Shown here in pieces: positions 56,444-64,000 of a stretch of 64,000 nucleotides of DNA. The stretch is taken from the NCBI RefSeq assembly GCF_025630775.1, contig NZ_JAOSZE010000003.1, positions 1 through 64,000 on the forward strand, in the 5' to 3' direction. The DNA comes from Actinoplanes sp. KI2. Its GTDB lineage: Bacteria > Actinomycetota > Actinomycetes > Mycobacteriales > Micromonosporaceae. A program made the translations under genes and the position numbers. The notes below the pieces were generated by a model. It was not told the origin of the DNA, did not search any database, and saw only the letters and a program-made list of their open reading frames with translations. Positions within the stretch are counted from its first letter, which is position 1, and each line of letters starts with the position of its first letter.

Positions 56444-57481
56444 GTGATCGGACACCGCAATCTGCCCGCGCTCTGTGCCGAGCTGGCCTCCGCCGTGTTG
56501 CGCCTGGACGGCACCGAGTCCACAAAGAACCACCGCGCCATCGTCGAGCGGGTGCCCCTCGCCGACGAGGCGGAGCTCAGCGCCGGCCTGCTCCAGCTCG
56601 GGCCGGCGCTCTCCGACGTGGCTCTCGGCAACGGCGGATTCCTGGCCACCCTGGCGGCCGGCCTGATCGAGATGGGCGCCGACCCGATGCCGGTGCTCGG
56701 CGTACTGGTCGAGCGGCTCGCCGGCGGGCTCGAGGCGGCGGCCCAGTTCGGCCTGTTCGCCGACAAGCTCGGCGATGACGTCCCCGCGCCGGCCACCGCC
56801 GACGAGTACCGCGCGCTGCGCGAGCGGATCGTCGCGGCCGCGCCCTCGGCCGGACTCAGCGTCGAGGAGGCCGGCGCGATCACGCAGGCTTGGTTCTCGG
56901 TGAACGACTGGATCCCCGCCCTGCTGCTTCCGCTGCAGCAGAAGCGCTGCCGGCAGGCCCTGCCGCAGCGTGACCGGCTGACCGTCGCGACGATCGCGAT
57001 GACCGAGCACGCCGACGACGCGCCCTGGCTGCTCGGCCTGCTTCGCGTCCTCGACGACGCGCCGCTCCTGGTCGCGCACCGGCCGAGCGGCAAGGTCTTC
57101 GAGATGACGATGAGCGGCGTCGGCGACAACATCCAGCTGCACCTTCTGCTCGCGGACGTCCTGGTCGGCGCCGGCCGCGTCCCCGGCGAGGCACCCGACC
57201 CGGACTGGGTGGCCGCGGCCCGGGACGGCCTGATGGTGCCGGCGGGCGGCGTCCGCCTCCAGTTCGAGCTCGCCGATGCCGATGGCGATCCGATCTGGGG
57301 CGAGGGCCGTCCGGCCGACATCCCGCTGGTCGAGGGTCGCCGCGTGATCGTGGTGAATCCGCCGTCGCACCCGCGCGGCTCCACCATCGGCCGGCAGTAC
57401 CCGCTGATGGTCCCGGAGCTCACCGTCGACCGGGAGCTGCCCGCCGACGAGGCAAAGTCCTGGACGAGCCGACTGTCCTGA
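56444..57481 (+). CDS. Hypothetical protein
   Basis: A 345-residue soluble protein starting at GTG 56444. No family recognised. The first ~185 residues are helical ('LPALCAELASAVLRLDGTESTKNHRAIVERVP', 'VNDWIPALLLPLQQKRCRQALP'); the rest has alternating strands with 'VFEMTMSGVGDNIQLHLLLADVLVG'. It abuts the methyltransferase gene with no gap (TGA then GTG), so the two are probably co-translated and related in function. Confidence 0.7.
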   Translation: MIGHRNLPALCAELASAVLRLDGTESTKNHRAIVERVPLADEAELSAGLLQLGPALSDVALGNGGFLATLAAGLIEMGADPMPVLGVLVERLAGGLEAAAQFGLFADKLGDDVPAPATADEYRALRERIVAAAPSAGLSVEEAGAITQAWFSVNDWIPALLLPLQQKRCRQALPQRDRLTVATIAMTEHADDAPWLLGLLRVLDDAPLLVAHRPSGKVFEMTMSGVGDNIQLHLLLADVLVGAGRVPGEAPDPDWVAAARDGLMVPAGGVRLQFELADADGDPIWGEGRPADIPLVEGRRVIVVNPPSHPRGSTIGRQYPLMVPELTVDRELPADEAKSWTSRLS

Positions 57482-58279
57482 GTGCACGATGCCGGGGTGG
57501 ACCTGCACACGGACCGCCCGCATCCCGCCCGCGTCTACAACTACCTGCTCGGCGGCGACGTCTACTTCGACGCCGACAAGCACGCCGCCGAGCAGGGCAT
57601 CAGGTCGAACCCGCACAGCCGCGTCCCGCCCCGGGAAAATCGCGCGTTCCTCCGCCGCGCGGTGCGCTTCCTCGCCGCCGAGCAGGGCATCGACCAGTTC
57701 CTCGACATCGGCACGGGCATACCCAGCCCGCCGAATGTGCACCACGTCGCCCAGTCGGTGCATCCCGGTGCCCGGGTGGTCTACGTCGACCACGACCCGA
57801 TCGTGCTGGCCCACGCCGCGACCCTGCTGGACGGCACCGGCGAGACCCGCTTCCTCAAGGCCGACCTGCTCGACCCGCGGGCCATCCTGGAGTCGCCCGA
57901 GGTGCGCGAAACCCTCGACTTCGACCGCCCGGTGGCGTTGCTGCTGATCGCGGTCCTGCATTTCGTCGGCGACGACCAGGACCCGTACGCGCTGGTGGCG
58001 GAGCTGCTCGCCGCCCTGCCGCCGGGCAGCCACCTCACGCTGTCCCACCTGACCGGGGATTTCGCCCCGGAGGCGTGGGCCGCGGTGACCGAGATCTTCC
58101 GCCGCCAGGGCGTCACCATGCGCGTCCGCACTAGGCCGGAGGTGGTCCGCTTCTTCACCGGCCTCGACCTGATCGACCCGGGTTTGCAGGTGCTGCCGCA
58201 GTGGCGCCCGGACACCGACGAGCCGCCCGCGTCCGACGCGGCGGTCTCGGTCTACGGCGCGGTCGCCCGCAAGCCCTGA
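57482..58279 (+). CDS. SAM-dependent methyltransferase (DUF574/Methyltransf_19)
   Basis: A 265-residue protein of an actinobacterial family: 'HPARVYNYLLGGDVYFDADKHAAEQ' is its N-terminal signature, 'FLDIGTGIPSPPNVHHVAQSVHP' the glycine-rich SAM motif I, and 'VVYVDHDPIVLAHAATLL' motif II. The substrate is unknown. It starts directly at the preceding gene's stop. Confidence 0.92.
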   Translation: MHDAGVDLHTDRPHPARVYNYLLGGDVYFDADKHAAEQGIRSNPHSRVPPRENRAFLRRAVRFLAAEQGIDQFLDIGTGIPSPPNVHHVAQSVHPGARVVYVDHDPIVLAHAATLLDGTGETRFLKADLLDPRAILESPEVRETLDFDRPVALLLIAVLHFVGDDQDPYALVAELLAALPPGSHLTLSHLTGDFAPEAWAAVTEIFRRQGVTMRVRTRPEVVRFFTGLDLIDPGLQVLPQWRPDTDEPPASDAAVSVYGAVARKP

Positions 58280-58301
58280 CCTCTCCGGCGAGGATGGTTC
58301 G

Positions 58302-59192
58302 GTGAGCGAAAGGTGGGCACCGAGCGTGGCGGCGGCCGTTTCCCGCCATCTCGGCGAGCCATGGCGGGCGACCGGCTTCACCGATCTCGGCGAGCGGGCG
58401 TCGCATCCCTGCGGGATCTTTCACGGCGAGCCGATCTCGGTGTTCGCCAAGCTCAATCTGGGTGGCGAGACCCCCGCCGAGCTGCGGGGGCTCGAGCTGC
58501 TGCGGCGACATGCGGTCGCCGTGCCAAAACCGATTGCGGAGGTACGCCTGGAGCACGGCACCCTCGTCCTGCTGGAAGCGATCCCGGAGATCCCGGCCGA
58601 GGACCGCACCCCGGAGCAGTGGGCGTCGATCGGCCACGAACTGGCCAAACTCCACCGGGTCCGCGGGCGATATTTCGGGCTCGTCGAATTTGACGGATAT
58701 TTCGGGCCGCTGCCGCAGGACAACCGGCCGGCCGGGGACTGGCCGACGTTCTACGGCACGAGGCGGCTGGCGCCCCTGCTGCGGCGCGCGGTCGACGCCG
58801 GCCGCCTCGACGCCGACCTCGCCAAACGCGTCGAGCGGCTGATCGGGCGCCTTCCCGAGATCTGCGGTCCGCAAGCACCGCCGGCGCTGCTGCACGGCGA
58901 TGCCCAGCAGAACAACTTCCTGACCGGCAAGGACGGCGCCTACCTGCTGGATGTCGCGCCCTACTACGGCCATCCCGAGATCGATCTGGCGCTGCTCGAC
59001 TACTTCGCGCCGGTCCCGCCGATCGTGTTCGACGCCTACCGTGCGGTGATGCCGATCGACCGTACCTTCGGTGAGCGCCGCGAGCTGTGGCGACTCTTCG
59101 GCTATCTGGCCGTCGTCACGGTGGAGGGCGACTCGCAGTTCGGCCGCCCGTTCGTCGGCCGCATCGCCGCGGCGGTGGCGCGCTATGTCTGA
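58302..59192 (+). CDS. Fructosamine-3-kinase family protein
   Basis: A 296-residue protein of the fructosamine/ketosamine kinase (APH-like) family. Visible are 'HPCGIFHGEPISVFAKLN' (ATP lysine), 'ALLHGDAQQNNFLTGKDGAYLLDVAPYYGHPEIDLALLDYF' (catalytic HGDxxxxN and metal Asp). It would phosphorylate ketosamines on glycated proteins or amino acids, marking them for release. Its last bases overlap the next gene start. Confidence 0.9.
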   Translation: MSERWAPSVAAAVSRHLGEPWRATGFTDLGERASHPCGIFHGEPISVFAKLNLGGETPAELRGLELLRRHAVAVPKPIAEVRLEHGTLVLLEAIPEIPAEDRTPEQWASIGHELAKLHRVRGRYFGLVEFDGYFGPLPQDNRPAGDWPTFYGTRRLAPLLRRAVDAGRLDADLAKRVERLIGRLPEICGPQAPPALLHGDAQQNNFLTGKDGAYLLDVAPYYGHPEIDLALLDYFAPVPPIVFDAYRAVMPIDRTFGERRELWRLFGYLAVVTVEGDSQFGRPFVGRIAAAVARYV

Positions 59193-59568
59193 GGTGCGGC
59201 TGCGAAAGATCGACTGCGTGCTGGTCCGGGTCGACGACCTGGCGGCGGCGTCCCGCTTCTACGCCGAGCGGCTCGGCCTGCGCGAACTGTGGCGGGACGA
59301 GTCCTCGGCCGGCATGGGCCTGCCCGAGACGGACGCCGAGGTCGTGCTGCACACCATGGACCTGCCACCCGCGCATGCCGTGCACTACCTCGTCGAGGAC
59401 GTCCGCGCCGCCGCCGCGTCCTGGCGCGAAAGCGGCCTCGAGGTGCGCACCGAGCCGTTCGAGATCGCCGTCGGCTGGTGCGCGATCCTCGCCGACCCGT
59501 TCGGCAACGCGGTGTGTGTGCTGGATCTGACCGGGGGCGCCCGCTCAGGGTCGGCCGCTTCAGGCTGA
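59185..59568 (+). CDS. VOC (glyoxalase/bleomycin-resistance fold) protein
   Basis: A 127-residue protein with the paired beta-alpha-beta-beta-beta modules: 'IDCVLVRVDDLAAASRFYAERLGLRELWRDES' and 'HAVHYLVEDVRAAAASWRESGLEVRTEPFEIAVGWCAILADPFGNAVCVLDL'. It could be a lactoylglutathione-lyase-like enzyme or a binding protein; metal ligands are not clear. It overlaps the fructosamine kinase gene by 8 bp, a pairing that would suit glycation/carbonyl damage repair. Confidence 0.85.
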   Translation: MSEVRLRKIDCVLVRVDDLAAASRFYAERLGLRELWRDESSAGMGLPETDAEVVLHTMDLPPAHAVHYLVEDVRAAAASWRESGLEVRTEPFEIAVGWCAILADPFGNAVCVLDLTGGARSGSAASG

Positions 59569-60505
59569 CTAGCCGCCCATGGACGCGCCCGTGCCGTTGC
59601 CGGTGACCAGGAAGGTGGTGCGGGGTAGCGAGCCGTCCGCCCGGCGTGGTCCCTCGGCCGAGGCCGGGTCGGTGGACCGGAACGTCGGGTCCCAGTCGTT
59701 GCGGCTCTGCCGCGCGTCGGCCGAGAGGGTGGCCGGCGTCCGGTTGCCTGCCGCCACGTCCGAACGCAGCAGCACCGGGCCGGCCGGGAACGCGTAGCCG
59801 GCCGCGCCGTTGCGGAACGCGGTGCTGTTCACGATCGAGACCGGGGCGCCGGCGCCGTCGTCGGTGAAGCCGTTGCCGCCGTTGTCCCAGGCCACATCGT
59901 GCCGCAGCGAGTGCGCGGCGGTGACGGTGCCGCCGGCCAGGGCGAAGCCGCTCTGCTCGTTGCCGTACGCCCAGTCGTACTCGAGCGTCACCGGCGACCC
60001 GAAGTCGCCGAGATCGAAACCGGCGGCCGCGTTGCCCCAGGACCGGTCGCCGCGCACGAGGTTGCCCGCGCCGTCCCCGAACTGGATCGACAAGCCGGTG
60101 CCGTTGTCGTGGAAGTCGCTGTTCAGCACCCGGTTGTCGGCGGTGCCGGGGTCGCGCAGCATGAGACCGGACCGGGCGTTGTGGTGCGACGTCAGACCGC
60201 GGAACAGCATGTGCGTGCACGAGCTGCACACGTACGCGTGGCTCCGAGAGTTTTTGATCTCCAGGCCCTGGACCGTCCACCAGGACGAATGCTGGGTGAT
60301 CGCCCATTTGTCGGCGAGGATGCCGGCGGCGTCGAGCACGGGCCGCTCATCGCGGTAGTTGCGCAGCACGATCGGCCTGTCGGCGGTGCCGCTCGCGGTG
60401 ATCGAGATCGGGTCGGTGAGCCGGTGCCGCCGCGCAGCGAGATCGTCTGGCCGGGCCGGACGGCCGCGACCGCCCGGCCGAGGGACATCGGCCGATCCGC
60501 GGAAC
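59569..60505 (-). pseudogene. Pectate lyase (PL9-like beta-helix), 5'-truncated and frameshifted
   Basis: The main frame (60369-59569) holds right-handed beta-helix coils: 'TVQGLEIKNSRSHAYVCSSCTHMLFRGLTSHHNARSGLML' and 'NRVLNSDFHDNGTGLSIQFGDGAGN'. Upstream, 'DGSADRPMSLGRAVAAVRPGQTISLRGG' continues the gene in another frame, so there is a frameshift near 60420. The signal peptide and extreme N-terminus are absent: near 60505 the DNA switches to a different lyase on the opposite strand. The product is unlikely to be active. Confidence 0.75.
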
Positions 60506-60875
60506 CGTCGCCATCCATCACAACTGGCTGTTCAACAACACGCAGCGCAATCCCAGCGCGGACAACCTGGCGTACGCGCACCTCTACGACAACTACCTGC
60601 AGAACATCACGTCGTACGGGAACTACTCGCGCGGCGCGACCAAGATGGTGATCGAGAATGGCTACTTCGATCACGTGAACAACCCGTACTACCCGGACTC
60701 CACCGCCCAGCTCAGGCAGACCGGCAGCATCGTGGTCAGCTGCACCGGCAAGCAGGAGACCAGCGGCAGCGCGTTCACGCCGTCGAGCTTCTACTCGTAC
60801 ACCCTGGACCCGGCGGCCGACGTGCCGTCGCTGGTGAAGACCTACGCGGGGCCACAGGCGAACCTGGGTCTGTGA
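60500..60875 (+). pseudogene. Pectate lyase (PL1-like), C-terminal fragment
   Basis: From about 60510 the plus strand reads 'IHHNWLFNNTQRNPSADNLAYAHLYDNYLQNI', 'SYGNYSRGATKMVIENGYFDHVNNPYYP' and ends 'TYAGPQANLGL' at TGA 60875. This is the C-terminal part of a family 1 pectate lyase; the N-terminal signal and first half of the beta-helix are missing. It meets the truncated PL9-like gene head to head, the mark of a rearrangement. Confidence 0.78.
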
Positions 60876-60966
60876 GGGGAGGGGCCGGCCGGAGTCGATC
60901 AGGCTCCGGCCGGCCTTCAACTGCCGTACACATGCCGGTCTCCTGTCGCGGCTAGCTTGCAGAAAC

Positions 60967-61956
60967 GTGCCATCAGCCCGCACCTACGGCTCGACGGTGA
61001 CCTCCGGCCTGCTGGTTGCCGGCGCCCTCGGCTCTCTCCTGCTGCAGCTTTACGTGATCCCGCTGGCGGCGTTGCCCGGCTGGTTACTGATCCCCTTGGT
61101 GCTGACCAGCACGCATCTGTGGTCGATCCTGCACGAGTCGATCCACGGCTCGCTGCTGCGCGACCGCGCCTGGAACGACCGTCTCGGCCGGGCCCTCGCG
61201 GTCGGCTACGGCGCGCCGTTCATCCTGCTCAAGTCCGGTCACCTCCTGCACCACCGATTCAGCCGTACGCCGCGGGAGCGCACCGAGGTCTACGACACCG
61301 GCAGCTGGGCATCGCATGCGCCGGGCTACTACCTGCGGCTGGTCGGCGGGCTCTACCTCGCCGAGGTCGCGTCGGTGGTGCTCGCGCTCGCGCCCCGGCG
61401 CGCCTGGCATCGGCTGCGCCGCCTGCTCGACACGCCGGACACGGTCACCGCGCTGCTGTTCGACGCGGTCACCGGGCGCCGGCTGGGCCAGTTCCGGGTC
61501 GACGCCGCGCTGATCGTCCTGGGCTATGCGGGGGCTTTCCTCGCGTACGGTCAAAAGGGGTGGATGTTGATCTCGGTGTTGGCCGGCCGGGCATTCCTGG
61601 TGTCGGTGGCCGACAACGCCTACCACTACGGCACGGCGCTGGACGAGCCGCTCGAGGCGATGAACCTTCGCCTGCCGCGGTTGCTGGAGTCGTTCGTGCT
61701 CGCCTTCAACCTGCACGGCGTCCACCACAGGTACCCGGGGCTGGCCTGGCACAGCCTGCGCGGCGCGTTCCTGGCCGACGGCGGCCGCTTCGACCTGGGC
61801 TGGTGGCAAGCGGTGGCCCGGCAGCTCCGCGGCCCGATCGCCGCCGGCTCGCTGACATCCTCGCTGACATCCTCGCGGACATCCTCGCGGACATCGGAGA
61901 CCGGCGGCGCATCAGGTGCGGACGGGGTCAGCTCGTCGAGCAGAGCGTTCCGTTGA
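60967..61956 (+). CDS. Membrane fatty-acid desaturase-like protein
   Basis: A 329-residue membrane protein with the three di-iron histidine boxes of the desaturase/hydroxylase superfamily: 'HESIHG' (box 1), 'HLLHHRF' (box 2) and 'HGVHHRYPGLAWH' (box 3), with helices between. It would introduce a double bond or hydroxyl into a lipid chain. The GTG start at 60967 follows TAGCTT. The C-terminal tail (LTSSLTSSRTSSRTS) comes from a 15-bp tandem repeat, and the gene overlaps the convergent glycoside hydrolase by 29 bp, so the true tail may have been extended. Confidence 0.88.
   Translation: MPSARTYGSTVTSGLLVAGALGSLLLQLYVIPLAALPGWLLIPLVLTSTHLWSILHESIHGSLLRDRAWNDRLGRALAVGYGAPFILLKSGHLLHHRFSRTPRERTEVYDTGSWASHAPGYYLRLVGGLYLAEVASVVLALAPRRAWHRLRRLLDTPDTVTALLFDAVTGRRLGQFRVDAALIVLGYAGAFLAYGQKGWMLISVLAGRAFLVSVADNAYHYGTALDEPLEAMNLRLPRLLESFVLAFNLHGVHHRYPGLAWHSLRGAFLADGGRFDLGWWQAVARQLRGPIAAGSLTSSLTSSRTSSRTSETGGASGADGVSSSSRAFR
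61853..61898 (+). repeat. 15-bp tandem repeat in the desaturase 3' end
   Basis: Three to four copies of (CTG/CGG)ACATCCTCG repeats encode LTSS/RTSS units at the C-terminus of the desaturase-like protein, just before the overlap with the convergent glycoside hydrolase. Confidence 0.8.
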
Positions 61957-64000
61957 GGGTGAACGCCGCCGGCAGCACGTTCGGCCCGCTGTACGCGCCG
62001 ACGAAGCCGACCGAGGTGCTGCCGCCGTTCGCGGCGAGCGTCGCGTCGCTGGTCACCCGCACGTCGGTGCCGGTCTGCGTCCAGGTCGCGTTCCACCCGC
62101 TGCTCACGCTCTGCCACGTGGTCGGCCAGGTGAAGTTGAGCGTCCAGCCGTTCAGCGGCGCCGCGCCGGTGTTGGTGATGTCGACCTGCGCGACGTAGCC
62201 GTTGCCCCAGTCGTTGACGTCCGCGAACTTCACCGTGCACGTGCTGGTGGCGGGCGCGCCGGTGGTGAAGGTCAGCGGCGGCGAGGACCAGGAGAGGCGA
62301 CCGGCCGCGTCCCGGGCGAGCACGTTGACCGTGTACCGCTTGCCCGGCTGCAGGTTGCCCACCGTGAACGAGGTGCCGGTCGTCTCGCCGAGCTGCTCGC
62401 TGATCGCGCCGTTCGCCCGGTAGACCTCGTACTTCGCGGCGCGGCTCACGGCCGGCCAGGAGATCGTCGCGCCGCGCTCGGTGACCGCCGAGGCGCTCGG
62501 GGCGCCGGGCGCGTTCGGCGCCGCCGCGTTGCTCGTGCCGGGGTGCAAGGTCAAGAGCGTCAGCGAGTACGGCGGCAGCGTGCTCGCGCTGCCCTCGTGC
62601 ACCGCGGTGTCGCCGTTGCCGTAGGTCAGCACCGTCGGCGCCGCGGCCGACGGGGTGTAGCCCCGGTAGTTCAGGGCAACGTCGTGCGAGGCATCCGGGT
62701 CCTTGTTGACCAGCAGCACCCCGAGATCGCCGTTCGGCCGGCGCGCCGCGTGCACGGTGACCAGCGCGTTGTCGGCCGAGGCCTGGACCATCTGGTCGCC
62801 CGGGTGCACGAACGAGGACATCAGCTTGAGCGCGTGGTACGGCGCGAACGGCGTGTTCAGCGGCGGCTCGCAGACCGTGCCGTCGCCTGTGCACGTTCCG
62901 CTGGAGAGCAGCCCGAAGTCGTTGTAGTCGGTCTGCCCGGCCACGGTCGACGGCGTGCCGATGCCGTTGTGCACGTTCCACCACTGCACGGTGAAGACGC
63001 CGTTGGCGATCAGGCTGCTGTACGCGTCGGCCAGGAAGATCGCCCCGGGCTGGGTGTTCTGTCCGACCCCGACGTTCGTCTCGGTGAGGCTGATCCCGAT
63101 CCGGCTCGCGTTCGCGCCACCGTACTTGTTGATCTGATCGCGCAGCAGGTACATCGAGTCGTCCAGGTACTGCGTCTTGCCGATCGCCTCGGCCGCGCTG
63201 CCGCCGCCCGGGTACCAGTGCACGTCGACGAAGTCGATGTGCGGGCCGGCGGCCTGCAACACCACCTGGTTCCAGGTGCCCGCGTCGCCGCCGCCGACCA
63301 GCCCGTCCGGCCAGTTCGCCGGCATGGTGAGCACGGCGCCCACCTTGATCGTCGGGTCGACCGCCTTCATCGCGTCGGCGTACGCGATCACCTCGGCCGC
63401 GTACTGGGCGGGACTTTTGTCGGCGTGGTCGTCGGCCTCCCAGGAGGAGCCGTAGTGGCCGTTGCCGTAGTTCTCGTTGCCGATGGTCCAATACTTCGCG
63501 CCGTACTTCTTGGTGACGTTCGCGTACCGGACCCAGCCGGCGGCCTCGTCGGCCGAGCCGGTGCCGTAGTTCGCGATGATCATCGGCTCGGCGCCCGTCC
63601 GGCGCGCCGAGGCCATGAACGTGTCGAAGTCGGTGTTCGGGGCGACGTAGCCGCCGGGAGCGGTGTGTGTCTCCCAGTGGTAGATGTCGGCGTAGGACCC
63701 GCCGGGGTATCGGATCATCTTGACGCCGGCGGCGCCGAGCAGGTCGGCGACCGCGTTGGTGCCGAGCGTGGTGTCCCAGATGGCGTCGTTGACGCCGAGC
63801 GCGGTGGCCGGGACGGTGGCCAGGCCGGCCCGGGCGTTCACGGTGACGGTGACGGGGGTGGTGGCGGCGTAGGCGGCCTGCGCCGGTGGCGCGGCCAGGG
63901 CGGTGACGGGGGTCGTGGCGGCGTGTGCGGCCTGCGCCGGTGGCGCGGCCAGGGCGGTGGCGGCGAGCAGGGCGGCGCCCAGCGCGGCGCGGCGGGGGAT
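61928..64000 (-). CDS. Secreted clan GH-A glycoside hydrolase with FN3 and CBM2 domains (5' partial)
   Basis: The frame is open to the window edge, so the start is missing; the first visible residues form a signal peptide. Catalytic (beta/alpha)8 barrel: 'MIRYPGGSYADIYHWE', 'YWTIGNENYGNGHYG' (acid/base Glu) and 'IGISLTETNVGVGQN' (nucleophile Glu), resembling arabinofuranosidase/GH51-like or GH44-like enzymes. Then a FN3 domain ('PGAPSASAVTERGATISWP') and a C-terminal cellulose-binding CBM2 ('VNDWGNGYVAQVDITNTGAAPLNGWTLNFTWP') with terminal cysteines. It would act on plant cell-wall polysaccharide outside the cell. Confidence 0.88.
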   Translation of the reverse strand: MPRRAALGAALLAATALAAPPAQAAHAATTPVTALAAPPAQAAYAATTPVTVTVNARAGLATVPATALGVNDAIWDTTLGTNAVADLLGAAGVKMIRYPGGSYADIYHWETHTAPGGYVAPNTDFDTFMASARRTGAEPMIIANYGTGSADEAAGWVRYANVTKKYGAKYWTIGNENYGNGHYGSSWEADDHADKSPAQYAAEVIAYADAMKAVDPTIKVGAVLTMPANWPDGLVGGGDAGTWNQVVLQAAGPHIDFVDVHWYPGGGSAAEAIGKTQYLDDSMYLLRDQINKYGGANASRIGISLTETNVGVGQNTQPGAIFLADAYSSLIANGVFTVQWWNVHNGIGTPSTVAGQTDYNDFGLLSSGTCTGDGTVCEPPLNTPFAPYHALKLMSSFVHPGDQMVQASADNALVTVHAARRPNGDLGVLLVNKDPDASHDVALNYRGYTPSAAAPTVLTYGNGDTAVHEGSASTLPPYSLTLLTLHPGTSNAAAPNAPGAPSASAVTERGATISWPAVSRAAKYEVYRANGAISEQLGETTGTSFTVGNLQPGKRYTVNVLARDAAGRLSWSSPPLTFTTGAPATSTCTVKFADVNDWGNGYVAQVDITNTGAAPLNGWTLNFTWPTTWQSVSSGWNATWTQTGTDVRVTSDATLAANGGSTSVGFVGAYSGPNVLPAAFTLNGTLCSTS
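63848..63955 (-). repeat. 54-bp tandem duplication in the glycoside hydrolase signal-peptide region
   Basis: Two 54-bp copies (63848-63901 and 63902-63955) differ at only a few bases and encode 18-residue repeats, ALAAPPAQAAHAATTPVT and the same with Y for H. Each contains an AxA-type signal peptidase site, so the preprotein has two possible cleavage points. Confidence 0.92.

Overview
The window is chromosomal DNA of a very GC-rich actinobacterium, most likely an Actinoplanes-like member of the Micromonosporaceae. The evidence is strong third-position G/C bias, frequent GTG starts, likely leaderless genes, and a block (pncB, clpS, DUF2017, mec, cysO, cysM, a metallo-beta-lactamase-fold gene, rph, rdgB) that matches a known Mycobacterium tuberculosis gene order. 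All assignments are made by reading motifs; no database search was run.

Layout. 1-5830: the end of ctaD, a TetR/SMR efflux pair with a clear operator, an MFS transporter with a low-complexity tail, and the NAD-salvage pair pncB-pncA. 5936-12893: clpS, DUF2017, then the CysO/Mec/CysM cysteine pathway with a 23-codon leader ORF and hairpin before cysO, then a cAMP-phosphodiesterase-like protein, a glycosyltransferase, a run of DnaA-box-like 9-mers, rph and rdgB. 13096-24120: one long leftward array, hutU - M20 amidohydrolase - hutF - hutI - hutH - FAD oxidoreductase - a leucyl-tRNA synthetase paralogue with no CP1 editing domain, preceded by an RpiR regulator. 24215-29843: a HEPN-like protein of unknown function, a deletion scar, a small cyclase-domain protein and a large LAL-type regulator.

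29840-36373 is the most unusual locus. A LodB-like flavoprotein is divergent from a subtilisin-like protease and a LodA-like protein of the cysteine tryptophylquinone (CTQ) oxidase family, followed by a MOSC protein. A flavoprotein plus a subtilase beside a CTQ-type enzyme recalls the QhpG/QhpE maturation pair of quinohemoprotein amine dehydrogenase. 36456-43498 holds an expansin-like secreted protein, small enzymes, two regulators with visible operators, tRNA-Leu(UAG), an HNH nuclease and a peroxiredoxin. 43022-45727 is a tightly overlapping redox operon (MauE-like, DsbA-like, membrane protein, Bcp). 45833-48144 is an ECF sigma factor divergent from a CopC-CopD fusion. 48288-52058 encodes a 1256-residue repeat-rich membrane protein, followed by orn.

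53002-55636 is a decayed integrative element in tRNA-His. A perfect 53-bp direct repeat of the 3' half of the tRNA gene bounds about 2.55 kb containing a broken tyrosine integrase, a DUF6262-like remnant, one intact membrane-protein gene, a short IS3-like remnant and a small ORF. 55723-64000 holds small metabolic enzymes, a junction of two broken pectate-lyase genes, a desaturase-like protein and a secreted clan GH-A glycoside hydrolase (FN3 + CBM2) whose start lies beyond the window.

Tandem repeats recur throughout: 19-bp GC-rich minisatellites (2128-2291, 12904-13073), in-frame coding repeats in several genes, and a 54-bp duplication in a signal-peptide region.
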